Shown here: positions 8,166 through 17,791 of the stretch, in pieces | How the letters are laid out: the number at the start of each line of letters is the position of its first letter | Position numbering within the stretch: position 1 is the first letter of the stretch | NCBI GenBank assembly: GCA_910588565.1 | Contig: CAJUPF010000028.1 | Location: forward strand, 1-36,630 | Direction: 5' to 3' | DNA length: 36,630 nucleotides | From: an uncultured Lachnospiraceae bacterium | Lineage (GTDB): Bacteria > Bacillota > Clostridia > Lachnospirales > Lachnospiraceae | Made by a program: the position numbers and the translations under genes | Notes under the pieces: generated by a model | Told to the model about the DNA's origin: nothing | What the model saw: only the letters and a program-made list of their open reading frames with translations | The model's database searches: none

Positions 8166-10232
8166 ATGGACGCTACAAAAGGAAATATATATGCCATTTT
8201 AAATGGAAATAAGCAATTTCTGATTCCTGTGTATCAGCGTTATTACAGCTGGGATCTGGAACAGTGTAAAAGATTATGGAATGATATTGCTGAAATGCAG
8301 AAAAAAGGTAAGCAGGGACATTTTGTTGGCTCTATTGTAAACATTGCGGAACAGGCAATGCCTACCGGAGTACAAAAATATATGATTATAGATGGTCAGC
8401 AAAGAATGACTACACTGACGCTGCTTTTAATAGCCCTTCGTGATTATGCAATAAAACACCCTGAGGATACTACGATTAATTCACGTAGAATAGATAATAT
8501 GCTTCTGAAAAATGAATATGAAAACGGTGATGAAAGATACAAACTGTTGTTGACAGAAACAGACAGGGATATTCTTATAGATTTAGTTGAGCAAAAACCG
8601 ATTTCAGAAGAGATCAATTCCCGATTGCTGGTAAATTACAAGTATTTTGCTGAACAAATTAAAAAGATGACCTTACGGTCGGCGGAAGTTTATGAATCAA
8701 TTGGAAAGCTGCAGATTGTCAATATTACTCTGGATAGAGATGTTGATGATGCTCAAGCAATTTTTGAAAGTCTGAATTCTACCGGTAAAGAATTGTCTGA
8801 ATCCGATCTTGTCCGTAACTATATTTTGATGGGGCTTGCGACCAGCGAACAGAATTATGTATATGAGCATTTTTGGAGGCCTATGGAACTCCTGTTTGAT
8901 TATGAAAAACAGGATTCTATTATGGATAAATTTTTTCGTGATTATTTGACAATGAAACAGACAAGAATTCCTAAAATTGATCGTGTTTATGAGGAATTTA
9001 AATTGTATCATTTAAATTGTGAATTTGGCAGTATAAGGGAATTGTGCCAGGATTTGCTGACTTATGCCAGATATTATACCAATATGGTATTTGGGAAAGA
9101 TAATAATGTTGTATTAAAAAGATTATATGAAGACATGAATGATTTGCGTATGGAAGTTGCGTATCCATTTTTACTGAAAGTACATAATGATTACGCAGAG
9201 GGAGTTATTTCAGAAGATGATTTGATTTGCATTATCAAGCTGTGCATCAGTTATGTCTTCAGAAGGAGCATTTGCAGCATTCCAACAAATTCTTTGAATA
9301 AGACGTTTGCTACATTGCGGAATGAAATCCGTGTGGATGATTACATAAATTCCATTAAGGCGTTTTTTATTTTGCGGGATGATTATAAAAAATTTCCTGA
9401 TGATGCCAGGTTTGCGGCTGACTTTATCTCCAGGGATATTTATAATATGCGGACGCGAAATTATATTCTGAGCCATCTGGAAAATTATGGGAATAAAGCG
9501 CCTATTGTAATTGAAAATTATACGATTGAACATATTATGCCCCAGAACCAACACCTCAGCGATGAATGGAAGAAAGAACTGGGAAGTAATTGGGAAGAAG
9601 TGCAAAAGACATGGCTTCATACTATTGGTAATCTGACTCTGACTGCGTATAATCCAGAAATGAGCGATAAGCCTTTTCTGGTAAAGCGGGATATGACTGG
9701 TGGGTTTAAAGAAAGCGCCCTGCGGCTGAATGCCTATGTTATAAAACTTGATGAATGGGATGGGAGGCGAATAAAAGAACGGGCTTTACTTCTTGCCGAA
9801 AAAGCAAAACTGATATGGAGTTATCCTAAACTTTCCGCAGCAGAGCTTGCACCATACCAGGCAGCAGAGAAACCCGCACAAAAATACACACTGGATTCTT
9901 ATGATATCAATATGGTTACAAAAACGTTGTTTGATACATTGGACAGACGTATTATGAATTTATCGCCAGATGTAAAACGGGAGTTTAAGAAGCTGTATAT
10001 TGCTTATAAGCTTGATACTAATTTCGCTGATATTGTGATACAAAAGCAGCGTTTACGAGTTTCTTTAAACATGAAATTTACAGAGATTCATGACCCGAAC
10101 GGGATATGCAGAGACATCACTGGGATTGGCCGCTGGGGTAACGGGGATGTAGAGCTGTTTTTTGAACATGTATCAGACATTGATAAAGTGATGGAGGCTG
10201 TCCAGCAGTCGTATAATCTGCACTCTGATTAA
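8166..10232 (+). CDS. DUF262-DUF1524-DUF5655 protein, GmrSD-type restriction enzyme
   Basis: The 688-aa protein has the complete architecture of single-chain GmrSD-like enzymes, type IV restriction factors that use nucleotide hydrolysis to cut modified phage DNA. DUF262 spans about residues 1-220, with VYQRYYSW (22-29) and the nucleotide-binding DGQQR at 76-80. DUF1524, an HNH-like nuclease, lies around 430-545, with IEHIMPQ (His456) and HTIGNLTLTAYN (Asn489). The last 100 residues (from about 585) match DUF5655, a domain often attached to such proteins, with the ending IGRWGNGDVELFFEHVSD. The ATG has AAGGAG before it. No frameshift is seen, unlike the relative at 3291-4860. The modification it recognises cannot be read from sequence. 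Confidence 0.92.
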   Translation: MDATKGNIYAILNGNKQFLIPVYQRYYSWDLEQCKRLWNDIAEMQKKGKQGHFVGSIVNIAEQAMPTGVQKYMIIDGQQRMTTLTLLLIALRDYAIKHPEDTTINSRRIDNMLLKNEYENGDERYKLLLTETDRDILIDLVEQKPISEEINSRLLVNYKYFAEQIKKMTLRSAEVYESIGKLQIVNITLDRDVDDAQAIFESLNSTGKELSESDLVRNYILMGLATSEQNYVYEHFWRPMELLFDYEKQDSIMDKFFRDYLTMKQTRIPKIDRVYEEFKLYHLNCEFGSIRELCQDLLTYARYYTNMVFGKDNNVVLKRLYEDMNDLRMEVAYPFLLKVHNDYAEGVISEDDLICIIKLCISYVFRRSICSIPTNSLNKTFATLRNEIRVDDYINSIKAFFILRDDYKKFPDDARFAADFISRDIYNMRTRNYILSHLENYGNKAPIVIENYTIEHIMPQNQHLSDEWKKELGSNWEEVQKTWLHTIGNLTLTAYNPEMSDKPFLVKRDMTGGFKESALRLNAYVIKLDEWDGRRIKERALLLAEKAKLIWSYPKLSAAELAPYQAAEKPAQKYTLDSYDINMVTKTLFDTLDRRIMNLSPDVKREFKKLYIAYKLDTNFADIVIQKQRLRVSLNMKFTEIHDPNGICRDITGIGRWGNGDVELFFEHVSDIDKVMEAVQQSYNLHSD

Positions 10233-10690
10233 ATTTTTGTAGAGTAAGGACAACTCGGCATGGGATAAGTATTCATTTTCGTGCAGCGGAATATCTGGCC
10301 GGAGTTGCTCTTGCAGAGGAATAGTCGAATAGTATCGGGACACATGAAAAATGCTCTTAATCGTAAGGGAAAATAGATAAATTTAAAGAACTGAATAATG
10401 TGGCAGACCAGGAATATTACAAGAGCAGTTGTAAAACAATATACATTGATGATGGATGATGTATTAAAAGCAGAGCCTTTAGAGTTTTGTTTTTGGGGAA
10501 AGAGGTTTGGCAGGTAAAACTCAGGAATCTGAGACGGGGGAATTTACTGATATTTATCAAAACCTTACAGGAGAAGGAAGCAAAAGGTATGTAACAATAT
10601 GCTGCTTAAGAAAAAACGGGAGCGATAGATACGTTCGGAATACGGGAATCGGATACTGTATCCAAAAAAAGATAACAGGGAGGTTTTTTT
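10233..10690. other. 458-bp stretch without a convincing gene
   Basis: No RNA gene or convincing intact CDS is visible. An imperfect inverted repeat joins AAGGACAACTCGGC (from about 10246) with GCCGGAGTTGCTCTT (ending about 10316). A short open segment around 10370-10457 encodes KFKELNNVADQEYYKSS without a start and then stops, and an ORF at 10507-10731 overlaps the helicase start in another frame. These look like remnants of one or two genes lost between the restriction gene and the helicase gene. I cannot name them. Confidence 0.45.
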
Positions 10691-13600
10691 GTGGAGTGGA
10701 GAGAACTGTTTCAAGAGGAAATATTAAATAACGCTAGGGAGGAAGTGCGCGGCAATTCTGTCCAGGATATATCTGTAAGAGATGGGCAGATAACGGCAAA
10801 GGTGGGAAAAATCATAGAATTCAATGTAGAGCTTCAGCTGGAAGAAAGTACGGTTTCTAAAATGGAATGCTCCTGCCCGTTTGGAAGAGGCAGAAATCAT
10901 TGTAAGCATATGGCGGCGGTTCTGCTGGCTTTGGAAAACAGCGGGCAGCTGGAATCCGCTGCTCTAAGAACAGCAGGGAAAGCAAAACTGACAGAGACGG
11001 CCAGCGATAAAGGGAAGTTTGCTGCAGAACACATAGAAGCTGATACCGCTCCAGACATTCCTGTACCAAAAACAATAAAAGCGCAAAATGCAGAACCTCA
11101 GATCAGTGAAGAAAAAATAAAACAGGCAAAAAACGGCCTTCAGCTTTCCTGTGAAACAGAGGATGTCCTGACTTATGCAATGGTACATAACGGCGCATAT
11201 ATAGTAAGAGATATCTGTATAAAAAACAATTCGCAAGAAGATATCGATCATCTGATGATACACATAGACTCCGATACCGGACTGACAGAACCCTTTGCGC
11301 TTGGAATCGAAAAGATTAAGCCGGGAGAAGAATTGCATTTTAAAAAACTGAATGTAAGCGTCAGCGCACATGAGCTGGCTTCCCTTACCGAAAGAAGCAG
11401 ATGCAGATTACAGATAAAAATCTGTCTTGGAGAAGAAACACTGATAGCAGAAACAAAAGAAATCACAGCCCTTGCCTTCGATCAGTGGCCAGGCCTGCAG
11501 TACACGCCGGAGCTTTTGGCTGCATTTGCAATGCCCAATCATCCGGTTGTCAGCAGTCTGCTGCAGCTTGCGGCAAACTATCTGGATCAGTGGACGAAGG
11601 ATCCTTCCCTTGCCGGGTATCAGTATCGGGATCAAAACCGGGTCAAGACAATGGCGGCAGCGGCCTATGCGGCAATTCAGCAGAAGAATATTACATATGC
11701 AGAGCCGCCCTCCAGTTTTGAGGAGTTCGGACAGCGTGTCCGCCTGGCAGACGCGGTGCTGGATCAGCATTTGGGAACCTGCATGGATCTGACGCTTTTG
11801 TATGCGGCATGTCTGGAAGCCATGGGGCTGCATTCTGTAATGGTTATGATGAAAGGCCATATTTTTGCAGGCGTATGGCTGCTGGAGGAATCTTTTCCGG
11901 AGATGATCATGGAAGATCCGTCCCAGCTGGAAAAGAGAATGTCAAAAGGCATTCATGAACTGCTGGTTGTAGAATGTACCGCCATGTGTTCCGGAAAAAC
12001 GCGGAGTTTTGATGAAGCCGTTGCAATAGCGGAGGGTAACGTTGCGGATTACAGGAATTTTGCATTTGTTATAGATGTATGCCGCGCCAGAAGTATGGGC
12101 ATCCGACCTCTTCCTGTCCGTGTGAGAACAGATATCGGGTTTGAAGTACAGCATGAAGACCGCAAAGAGAACGAGGTTACAAATGCCCCCGCAGCGATAG
12201 GAGAAACATTTGACCTTTCCCATTCAGAGCAGAAGGAACAGGTGACGAAACAGACACAGTGGGAGCGCAAGCTTTTGGATATGAGCTTGCGGAATATGCT
12301 GATTAACATGCGGATGACCAAGGTGATTGTGCCGCTTTTGTCAGCAGATATTAGTACTCTGGAAGATGCGCTGGCGGACGGAGAGGAATTCCGGGTACTC
12401 CCAAGGCCTTTGGATATGGCTTTTTCGGGTGGCAGCGGCGTGCCGGTGGAGGCGTTAAGCGAGCTTGGCCCGTTTGCTGATTTTATTGCACTGGAGAGTA
12501 AACATAAGAGGCTTCACTCTCTCTATGCAGAAAAGGAACTTGACAGTGCGCTTACAAAAATGTACCGTTCAGCGAAGTCATCCATGGAAGAAAACGGTGC
12601 AAGTACGTTGTATCTGGCACTGGGGCTTCTCCGGTGGTTTGAGGGAATTCCTTCCGGAGAAGGCAGGAGTAAGGGAAAAAAGAGTGCTGCAGCAAGATAT
12701 GCGCCGATTGTACTGGTGCCGGTTGAGATGCATCGTAAGTCGGCAGGACGGGGATATGCACTGCGTATGCGGGATGAGGAGGCGCAGGTGAATATTACTT
12801 TGCTGGAATTTTTGAAGCAGAGTTTTGATATCCAGATCCACGGCTTGCATCCGGCTCCTGTGGATGAACATGGACTGGATGTGCCGAAGATTTTTGCAAT
12901 TATGCGCCATGCGGTGATGAATCTTCCGATGTGGGATGTAGTGGAAGCTGGCTTTATCAGCAACTTTTCCTTTTCTCAGTTTGTGATGTGGAATGATATT
13001 CACAACAGAGCGGATTTTCTGGAGAAGAATAAAATTGTCCGGAGCCTTATGCGTGGGGCAGTGGACTGGGACTGTACGATTCCGGAGCATGTGGATACCG
13101 ATGAGGCTTATCTTCCGGTAACTGTTGACTCTTCACAACTGCGGGCTATTAATATGGCGGCCGGAGACATCAGTTTTGTACTGCATGGGCCGCCGGGAAC
13201 AGGAAAATCACAGACGATCACGGCAATGATTGCAAATGCGCTGACAAAAGGAAAAACCGTACTTTTTGTTGCAGAAAAAATGGCGGCGCTGGAGGTCGTA
13301 CAGAAGCGTCTGGCCGCACTGGGCATACAGGATTTTTGCCTGGAACTGCATTCCAATAAGGCGGCAAAAAAGGCGGTGTTGGATCAGCTCCGACGCAGTC
13401 TGGAACTTGGCGTCCGGGGGATGCAGACGGACTATAATCAAAAAATTCAGGATATCCGTATGATGCGGGCGGATTTGGATGCATATGCAGAGGCTTTGCA
13501 TAAAAAACGTGCTTTTGGAAAAACGCTCCGCCAGCTGATGGATCTTTATGAGATGGTACCGGAGCATGGGCAGGAAATTCGCTTTGACCATGTGTATGCA

Positions 13601-16600
13601 GCTTCTTTGACGGAACGCGATCTGAATCATCAGACGCACAGTCTGGAGCGGCTGCTTGCGGCTGGCAAGGCGGTCGGCCATCCATATCGGCATCCTCTGT
13701 CTGCGGTGCGTCAGAAGGAATACAGCCAGAGATTGAAATTTGATTTAAAAAATATTTTGCTGGCATACCAGTCTGCATTGGAAGCATTGAATTCGGATAC
13801 GGCATTGTTTGTGCAGAAGATGGAACTGGACATGCCGGTATCAGAAACGCAGTGGAAGGATATCATAAACTGTGCCGGCAGCGTCATTGCGGCAGAAGAA
13901 ATCCCGTCATTTCTCATCTATGCAGATTCAATAGACAGAGAATTTGCGGTTCCGAAAGCATATTTGGCAAAGCGGGATGCATTTGCTTCCAAAAAGGCAG
14001 CTTTTTTTAGCCAGTGGAATGAGAATTTCCTGAAAATGGATATGAATGCCTTCCGGGAAAAGTATGATCAGGCAAATAAGAAGTTTTTCGGCAAGGGAAA
14101 AGCGCTTGCCGCGCTGACAGCGGAATTGCAGGCTTATGCGTCGTTTTCAGTAACAACGGAAAGTATACCGGTATATTTGACAGATATTACATTTTATCAG
14201 CAGGAAGCAAAAGAAGTGCAAGAGCTGGAGGCAAAATTGCCTGATGAATGGAGGGCGGTTTTACAGAAATATACGGAAACTGCAGCATTCGAAGCATATC
14301 AAAATTTGGTTGCATACCAGCTTCAGATTCTGACACAGTTTACCGGACAGCTTCAAAAACTGGAGACGGCGGGAGAATGGAAAAACTGTTGTGATACGGC
14401 AAAAGTATTGCTGGCGGATTTTGACAAAATGACAGAGACGCAGGCAGAAGCAGTAGAACTGCTGGATCTGAAGTCCTGCGGCGAGGATGAAAACTGGATG
14501 GAGAACCGCCGTAATCTTTGTACCTGCATTCTGGAAAACGCATCTTCGATCAAAGACTGGATTGTTTACCGTCAGTTTAAAGAAGAATGCCGGAGCCGAG
14601 GGCTTGCGCCGGTTTGCGAAGCATACGAGGCAGGTATGCCGCAGGAACAGGTGATGGATGTGTATTTGCGCTCTGTTTACCGAGCCGTTATTTTATCTGT
14701 GATTGAACAGGAGCCGGTGCTGAATGGTTTTACTGGAACCGGATTTCAGGAAAAAATTGCACAGTTTAAGAAGCTGGATCGGGAGTTTATGGAGCTGACA
14801 AAAGAAGAGATGTTTTATAAATTGACACATCAGCTTCCGACGCCGTACGATTCTATCCAGGTGAGTAAAGAACTGAACATACTCCGAAGAGCGATTCGGA
14901 GCAACGGCAGAGGGATGTCAGTCCGAACTCTGTTTGAACAGATTCCGACAGTGCTGCCCAGGCTGTGTCCGTGTATGCTGATGAGCCCGATTTCCGTGGC
15001 ACAGTATCTGTCTGCAGAAAATGATCTGTTTGATATTGTGGTCTTTGACGAAGCGTCACAGCTTCCTACCTGTAAAGCGGCCGGCGTACTTGCCAGAGGA
15101 AAGAACGCTGTAATTGTGGGAGATCCGAACCAGATGCCACCTACCAGTTTTTTTGCAGGAAGTACGGTGGATGAAGACAATCTGGATATAGAAGATCTGG
15201 ACAGTATTCTGGATGACTGTCTGGCGCTTGGAATGCCCCAGGCACATTTGCAATGGCATTACCGAAGCAGGCATGAAAGTCTGATCGCGTTCAGTAATCA
15301 GGAATTTTATGAGAATTCCATGCTGACATTTCCATCGGTCAATGACAGGGAAAAGCGTGTCAGCCTGATAAAAACAGAAGGCTTTTTTGATCGGGGAAAG
15401 GGCCGTGTTAATGAGGAAGAAGCAAAAGCTATTGTAGCGGAAATCAAGCGGAGGTACGAAGATCCGGAATTGACGCGCAAGACCATTGGCGTTGTGACGT
15501 TTAATATCAGCCAGCAGACGCTGATTGAAGACCTGCTGCAGGAAGAATATCGGAACAATCCCCAATTTGACAGCTGGGCGAATATCGGCGAAGAGACAAT
15601 GTTTGTGAAAAATCTGGAAAACGTGCAGGGAGACGAGAGGGATGTGATCTTATTTTCCATTGCTTTTGGCCCAGACGCGGAAGGAAAACTGTCGCTGAAT
15701 TTCGGGCCTCTGAATAAAGAAGGGGGCTGGAAGCGGCTGAATGTAGCCGTGTCCCGCGCCAGAATGGAAATGGTTGTTTTTACGGCAATGACAGCGGATA
15801 TGATTGATCTGAAGCGCACAAAGTCAAAAGGCGTGGAATCCCTTAAGAATTTCCTAGAATTTGCCGAAAAGGGCAGGCTGCAGGGAGAGTATACGGAGAC
15901 CAGAGTACAGAAGGATCAGGGGATTTTGGAGCATATCTGCCAGCAGATTTCAGATGCCGGATTCCAGTATCAAAAAGCAGTCGGGCATTCAAAGTTCAAG
16001 ATTGATATTGCGGTCGTCAACCCGTACAAGGAGGAAGAGTATCTGCTTGGAATTATGCTGGATGGCGAATCCTATCGACAGTCTGTGAATACCAAGGATC
16101 GGGAAATTGCCCAGATCAGCGTATTGCAGGGGCTTGGCTGGAGACTGCACCGCATTTGGACGATGGACTGGTGGGATAACCGGGAGAAGGAGCAGGAAAA
16201 ACTGGTACAGATTCTGGAAGAGCAGAGGACGGCAGCGTTTGAAAAGCAACAGAAGGCTCATGCGGGTGCAGCGGCTGCAGGTAAGGACAGCGAAGTGCCG
16301 GAGAAGAGCGCAGCGGGCGCGGATGGTGCAGCACCGGAGAAGCCATCTGCAGGCGGGGGCAGTGAGATACCAGAAAAGCGTGCAACAGGCGCAGATGGTG
16401 AAGTGCCGGAGAAGCATACAGCAGGTGCAAATGGTGTGGCAGCGGAACTGCTGGCTGCAGGTAAAGACAGAAAAGTGCCGAAGAGGAGTTCAGCAGGCGT
16501 GGATGTTGAGGTGGCCAGGCGGCAGGCGGGTTTGCAAAATCATGCAGACAGATTTAGTCCTCAAAATGCGATGTTTCCCGATTTAGAGCAGAAAATTGCT

Positions 16601-17227
16601 TCCAAAGCAGTGGAATTGCTTGGCGAACCTGATATTATGAATCCGGAAGAACCAGGATATCGGATAGAAGAATACCGTTCGGCCAGTTTGGAGCTTACCC
16701 CGCTGCCTACGGCGGAGTTTGTTCAGCCAGATGCTGTGGATGCGCTTGCGGCGAAGATGCAGCAGATTATTGACGTGGAAGCGCCGATCAGTTATGAGCG
16801 GTTAGTAAAAAAGCTGCTCCGTTCTTTTGGAATCGGACGTTCCAGTGCGCAGACATTAGAGGCTGCGGATAAGGCGTTTAAGAAAACAGTTTCTAAGACG
16901 AGTACGCAGGCAGGTGTGAAATTTGTCTGGAAGCAGGATCAGCTTCCGGAGGCCTATCGTTGCTATCGCAGGGAGCAGAACCCGGAGGATAAGAGACTGC
17001 CGGATGAGATATGCCGGCAGGAGCTTAAAAATGCTGTTTGTGTGACTTTAAAGCAAAAAGGAGCTTTGCGCAAAGAGGAGCTTTTCAGGGAAACAATCCG
17101 CACTATGGGGTATGCGAGAAGCGGTGCGGCATTAACGGCTGCTGTTGAAAAAGGGCTGAAGTATGGGGGCAGGACAGGAGAGATTGTTTTAAACGAAGAG
17201 AAGCGATACCTTTTAGACACCCCGTAA
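10691..17227 (+). CDS. Giant SWIM / DUF4011 / SF1 helicase / REase-like / DUF3320 fusion
   Basis: The 2178-aa protein starts at a GTG 8 bases after CAGGGAGG. Domain order: a SWIM zinc finger (C60, C62, C71, H73); a transglutaminase-like region with GTCMDL (Cys364) and GHIFAGVW (His390); DUF4011 at about 515-650 (KLLDMSLRNMLINMRMTK); an SF1 helicase with Walker A GPPGTGKS (833-840), a long helical insert, Walker B DEAS (1453-1456), GDPNQMPP, the RSRHESLI motif, VQGDERDV and the VAVSRAR motif; a restriction-endonuclease-like fold of the MTES_1575/Vsr-like type (D1772, then IMLDGESY and LGWRLHRIWTMDWW); seven 12-residue Ala/Gly-rich repeats (1862-1945); and C-terminal DUF3320 from about 2015. 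Helicases of this class occur in defence islands; action against foreign nucleic acid is inferred. No partner gene is obvious. Confidence 0.92.
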   Translation: MEWRELFQEEILNNAREEVRGNSVQDISVRDGQITAKVGKIIEFNVELQLEESTVSKMECSCPFGRGRNHCKHMAAVLLALENSGQLESAALRTAGKAKLTETASDKGKFAAEHIEADTAPDIPVPKTIKAQNAEPQISEEKIKQAKNGLQLSCETEDVLTYAMVHNGAYIVRDICIKNNSQEDIDHLMIHIDSDTGLTEPFALGIEKIKPGEELHFKKLNVSVSAHELASLTERSRCRLQIKICLGEETLIAETKEITALAFDQWPGLQYTPELLAAFAMPNHPVVSSLLQLAANYLDQWTKDPSLAGYQYRDQNRVKTMAAAAYAAIQQKNITYAEPPSSFEEFGQRVRLADAVLDQHLGTCMDLTLLYAACLEAMGLHSVMVMMKGHIFAGVWLLEESFPEMIMEDPSQLEKRMSKGIHELLVVECTAMCSGKTRSFDEAVAIAEGNVADYRNFAFVIDVCRARSMGIRPLPVRVRTDIGFEVQHEDRKENEVTNAPAAIGETFDLSHSEQKEQVTKQTQWERKLLDMSLRNMLINMRMTKVIVPLLSADISTLEDALADGEEFRVLPRPLDMAFSGGSGVPVEALSELGPFADFIALESKHKRLHSLYAEKELDSALTKMYRSAKSSMEENGASTLYLALGLLRWFEGIPSGEGRSKGKKSAAARYAPIVLVPVEMHRKSAGRGYALRMRDEEAQVNITLLEFLKQSFDIQIHGLHPAPVDEHGLDVPKIFAIMRHAVMNLPMWDVVEAGFISNFSFSQFVMWNDIHNRADFLEKNKIVRSLMRGAVDWDCTIPEHVDTDEAYLPVTVDSSQLRAINMAAGDISFVLHGPPGTGKSQTITAMIANALTKGKTVLFVAEKMAALEVVQKRLAALGIQDFCLELHSNKAAKKAVLDQLRRSLELGVRGMQTDYNQKIQDIRMMRADLDAYAEALHKKRAFGKTLRQLMDLYEMVPEHGQEIRFDHVYAASLTERDLNHQTHSLERLLAAGKAVGHPYRHPLSAVRQKEYSQRLKFDLKNILLAYQSALEALNSDTALFVQKMELDMPVSETQWKDIINCAGSVIAAEEIPSFLIYADSIDREFAVPKAYLAKRDAFASKKAAFFSQWNENFLKMDMNAFREKYDQANKKFFGKGKALAALTAELQAYASFSVTTESIPVYLTDITFYQQEAKEVQELEAKLPDEWRAVLQKYTETAAFEAYQNLVAYQLQILTQFTGQLQKLETAGEWKNCCDTAKVLLADFDKMTETQAEAVELLDLKSCGEDENWMENRRNLCTCILENASSIKDWIVYRQFKEECRSRGLAPVCEAYEAGMPQEQVMDVYLRSVYRAVILSVIEQEPVLNGFTGTGFQEKIAQFKKLDREFMELTKEEMFYKLTHQLPTPYDSIQVSKELNILRRAIRSNGRGMSVRTLFEQIPTVLPRLCPCMLMSPISVAQYLSAENDLFDIVVFDEASQLPTCKAAGVLARGKNAVIVGDPNQMPPTSFFAGSTVDEDNLDIEDLDSILDDCLALGMPQAHLQWHYRSRHESLIAFSNQEFYENSMLTFPSVNDREKRVSLIKTEGFFDRGKGRVNEEEAKAIVAEIKRRYEDPELTRKTIGVVTFNISQQTLIEDLLQEEYRNNPQFDSWANIGEETMFVKNLENVQGDERDVILFSIAFGPDAEGKLSLNFGPLNKEGGWKRLNVAVSRARMEMVVFTAMTADMIDLKRTKSKGVESLKNFLEFAEKGRLQGEYTETRVQKDQGILEHICQQISDAGFQYQKAVGHSKFKIDIAVVNPYKEEEYLLGIMLDGESYRQSVNTKDREIAQISVLQGLGWRLHRIWTMDWWDNREKEQEKLVQILEEQRTAAFEKQQKAHAGAAAAGKDSEVPEKSAAGADGAAPEKPSAGGGSEIPEKRATGADGEVPEKHTAGANGVAAELLAAGKDRKVPKRSSAGVDVEVARRQAGLQNHADRFSPQNAMFPDLEQKIASKAVELLGEPDIMNPEEPGYRIEEYRSASLELTPLPTAEFVQPDAVDALAAKMQQIIDVEAPISYERLVKKLLRSFGIGRSSAQTLEAADKAFKKTVSKTSTQAGVKFVWKQDQLPEAYRCYRREQNPEDKRLPDEICRQELKNAVCVTLKQKGALRKEELFRETIRTMGYARSGAALTAAVEKGLKYGGRTGEIVLNEEKRYLLDTP
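16274..16525 (+). repeat. Seven tandem 36-bp units (12-aa repeats) inside the helicase gene
   Basis: Codons 1862-1945 split without gaps into seven 12-residue units: AAGKDSEVPEKS, AAGADGAAPEKP, SAGGGSEIPEKR, ATGADGEVPEKH, TAGANGVAAELL, AAGKDRKVPKRS, SAGVDVEVARRQ. The unit is a hydrophilic Ala/Gly/Pro/charged segment with core AG-D-EVPEK, likely a disordered linker between the nuclease-like domain and DUF3320. The last three units are more diverged. Confidence 0.9.
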
Positions 17228-17235
17228 TCCATGCT

Positions 17236-17268
17236 CCTTTGCGGCAGAAGAAACATCAGCCGCAAAGG
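17236..17268. other. 10-bp perfect hairpin between helicase and bcp genes
   Basis: CCTTTGCGGC (17236-17245) pairs with GCCGCAAAGG (17259-17268) across a 13-base loop, starting 9 bases after the helicase stop. No T-run follows, so it is not a standard terminator; it may stabilise the mRNA 3' end. Confidence 0.5.
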
Positions 17269-17318
17269 CAGGTGCAGGGGGATTTCAAGAGTATATGATA
17301 CGAAACAGGAGGGAAAAC

Positions 17319-17786
17319 ATGTTAGAAACAGGAATAAAAGCGCCGGATTTTGAACTGCCGGATCAAAACGGAACAATGCACAAGTTATCAGATTATAAAG
17401 GGAAAAAAGTGATTCTCTATTTTTATCCAAGGGACAATACATCCGGCTGTACCAAACAGGCATGCGGGTTTTCAGATCGATATCCTCAGTTTCTGGAACA
17501 GGGCGCAGTCGTCCTTGGCGTGAGCAAAGATACCGTCGCTTCCCATAAGAAGTTTGAGGAAAAACAAAATCTGGCATTTACACTCCTGGCAGATCCGGAG
17601 CGGAAGGTGATTGAGGCATATGATGTGTGGAAGGAAAAAAAGAACTACGGCAAAGTGTCCATGGGCGTTGTCCGGACAACTTATTTAATTGATGAAGACG
17701 GAATCATTATCCGTGCAAACGATAAGGTTAAAGCTGCAGAAGATCCGGAGAATATGCTGAAGCTTTTAAGGGAAGCCGGCGAGTAA
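17319..17786 (+). CDS. bcp: Thioredoxin-dependent thiol peroxidase (Bcp/PrxQ peroxiredoxin)
   Basis: The 155-aa protein is a peroxiredoxin of the Bcp/PrxQ class, which reduces hydrogen peroxide and organic peroxides using thioredoxin in the cytoplasm. It has the thioredoxin-like opening GIKAPDFELPDQNG, the catalytic stretch FYPRDNTSGCTKQAC with peroxidatic Cys44 and resolving Cys49 five residues on, exactly the PrxQ spacing, and the later strand MGVVRTTYLIDEDGII with the conserved Arg. I choose the ATG at 17319 because AGGAGGG precedes it; the open frame extends 8 codons upstream without a signal. Its stop is 5 bases before yaaA, so the two form a peroxide-stress pair. Confidence 0.96.
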   Translation: MLETGIKAPDFELPDQNGTMHKLSDYKGKKVILYFYPRDNTSGCTKQACGFSDRYPQFLEQGAVVLGVSKDTVASHKKFEEKQNLAFTLLADPERKVIEAYDVWKEKKNYGKVSMGVVRTTYLIDEDGIIIRANDKVKAAEDPENMLKLLREAGE

Positions 17787-17791
17787 AAACG

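Noticed and set aside
10507..10731. 74-aa ORF before the helicase
   Set aside because: It begins without a good ribosome binding site and overlaps the helicase start in another frame; no family resemblance.
14830..15819. Several antisense ORFs of 100-170 aa within the helicase gene
   Set aside because: They follow codon bias of the sense frame; no start signals; sense frame has continuous helicase motifs.
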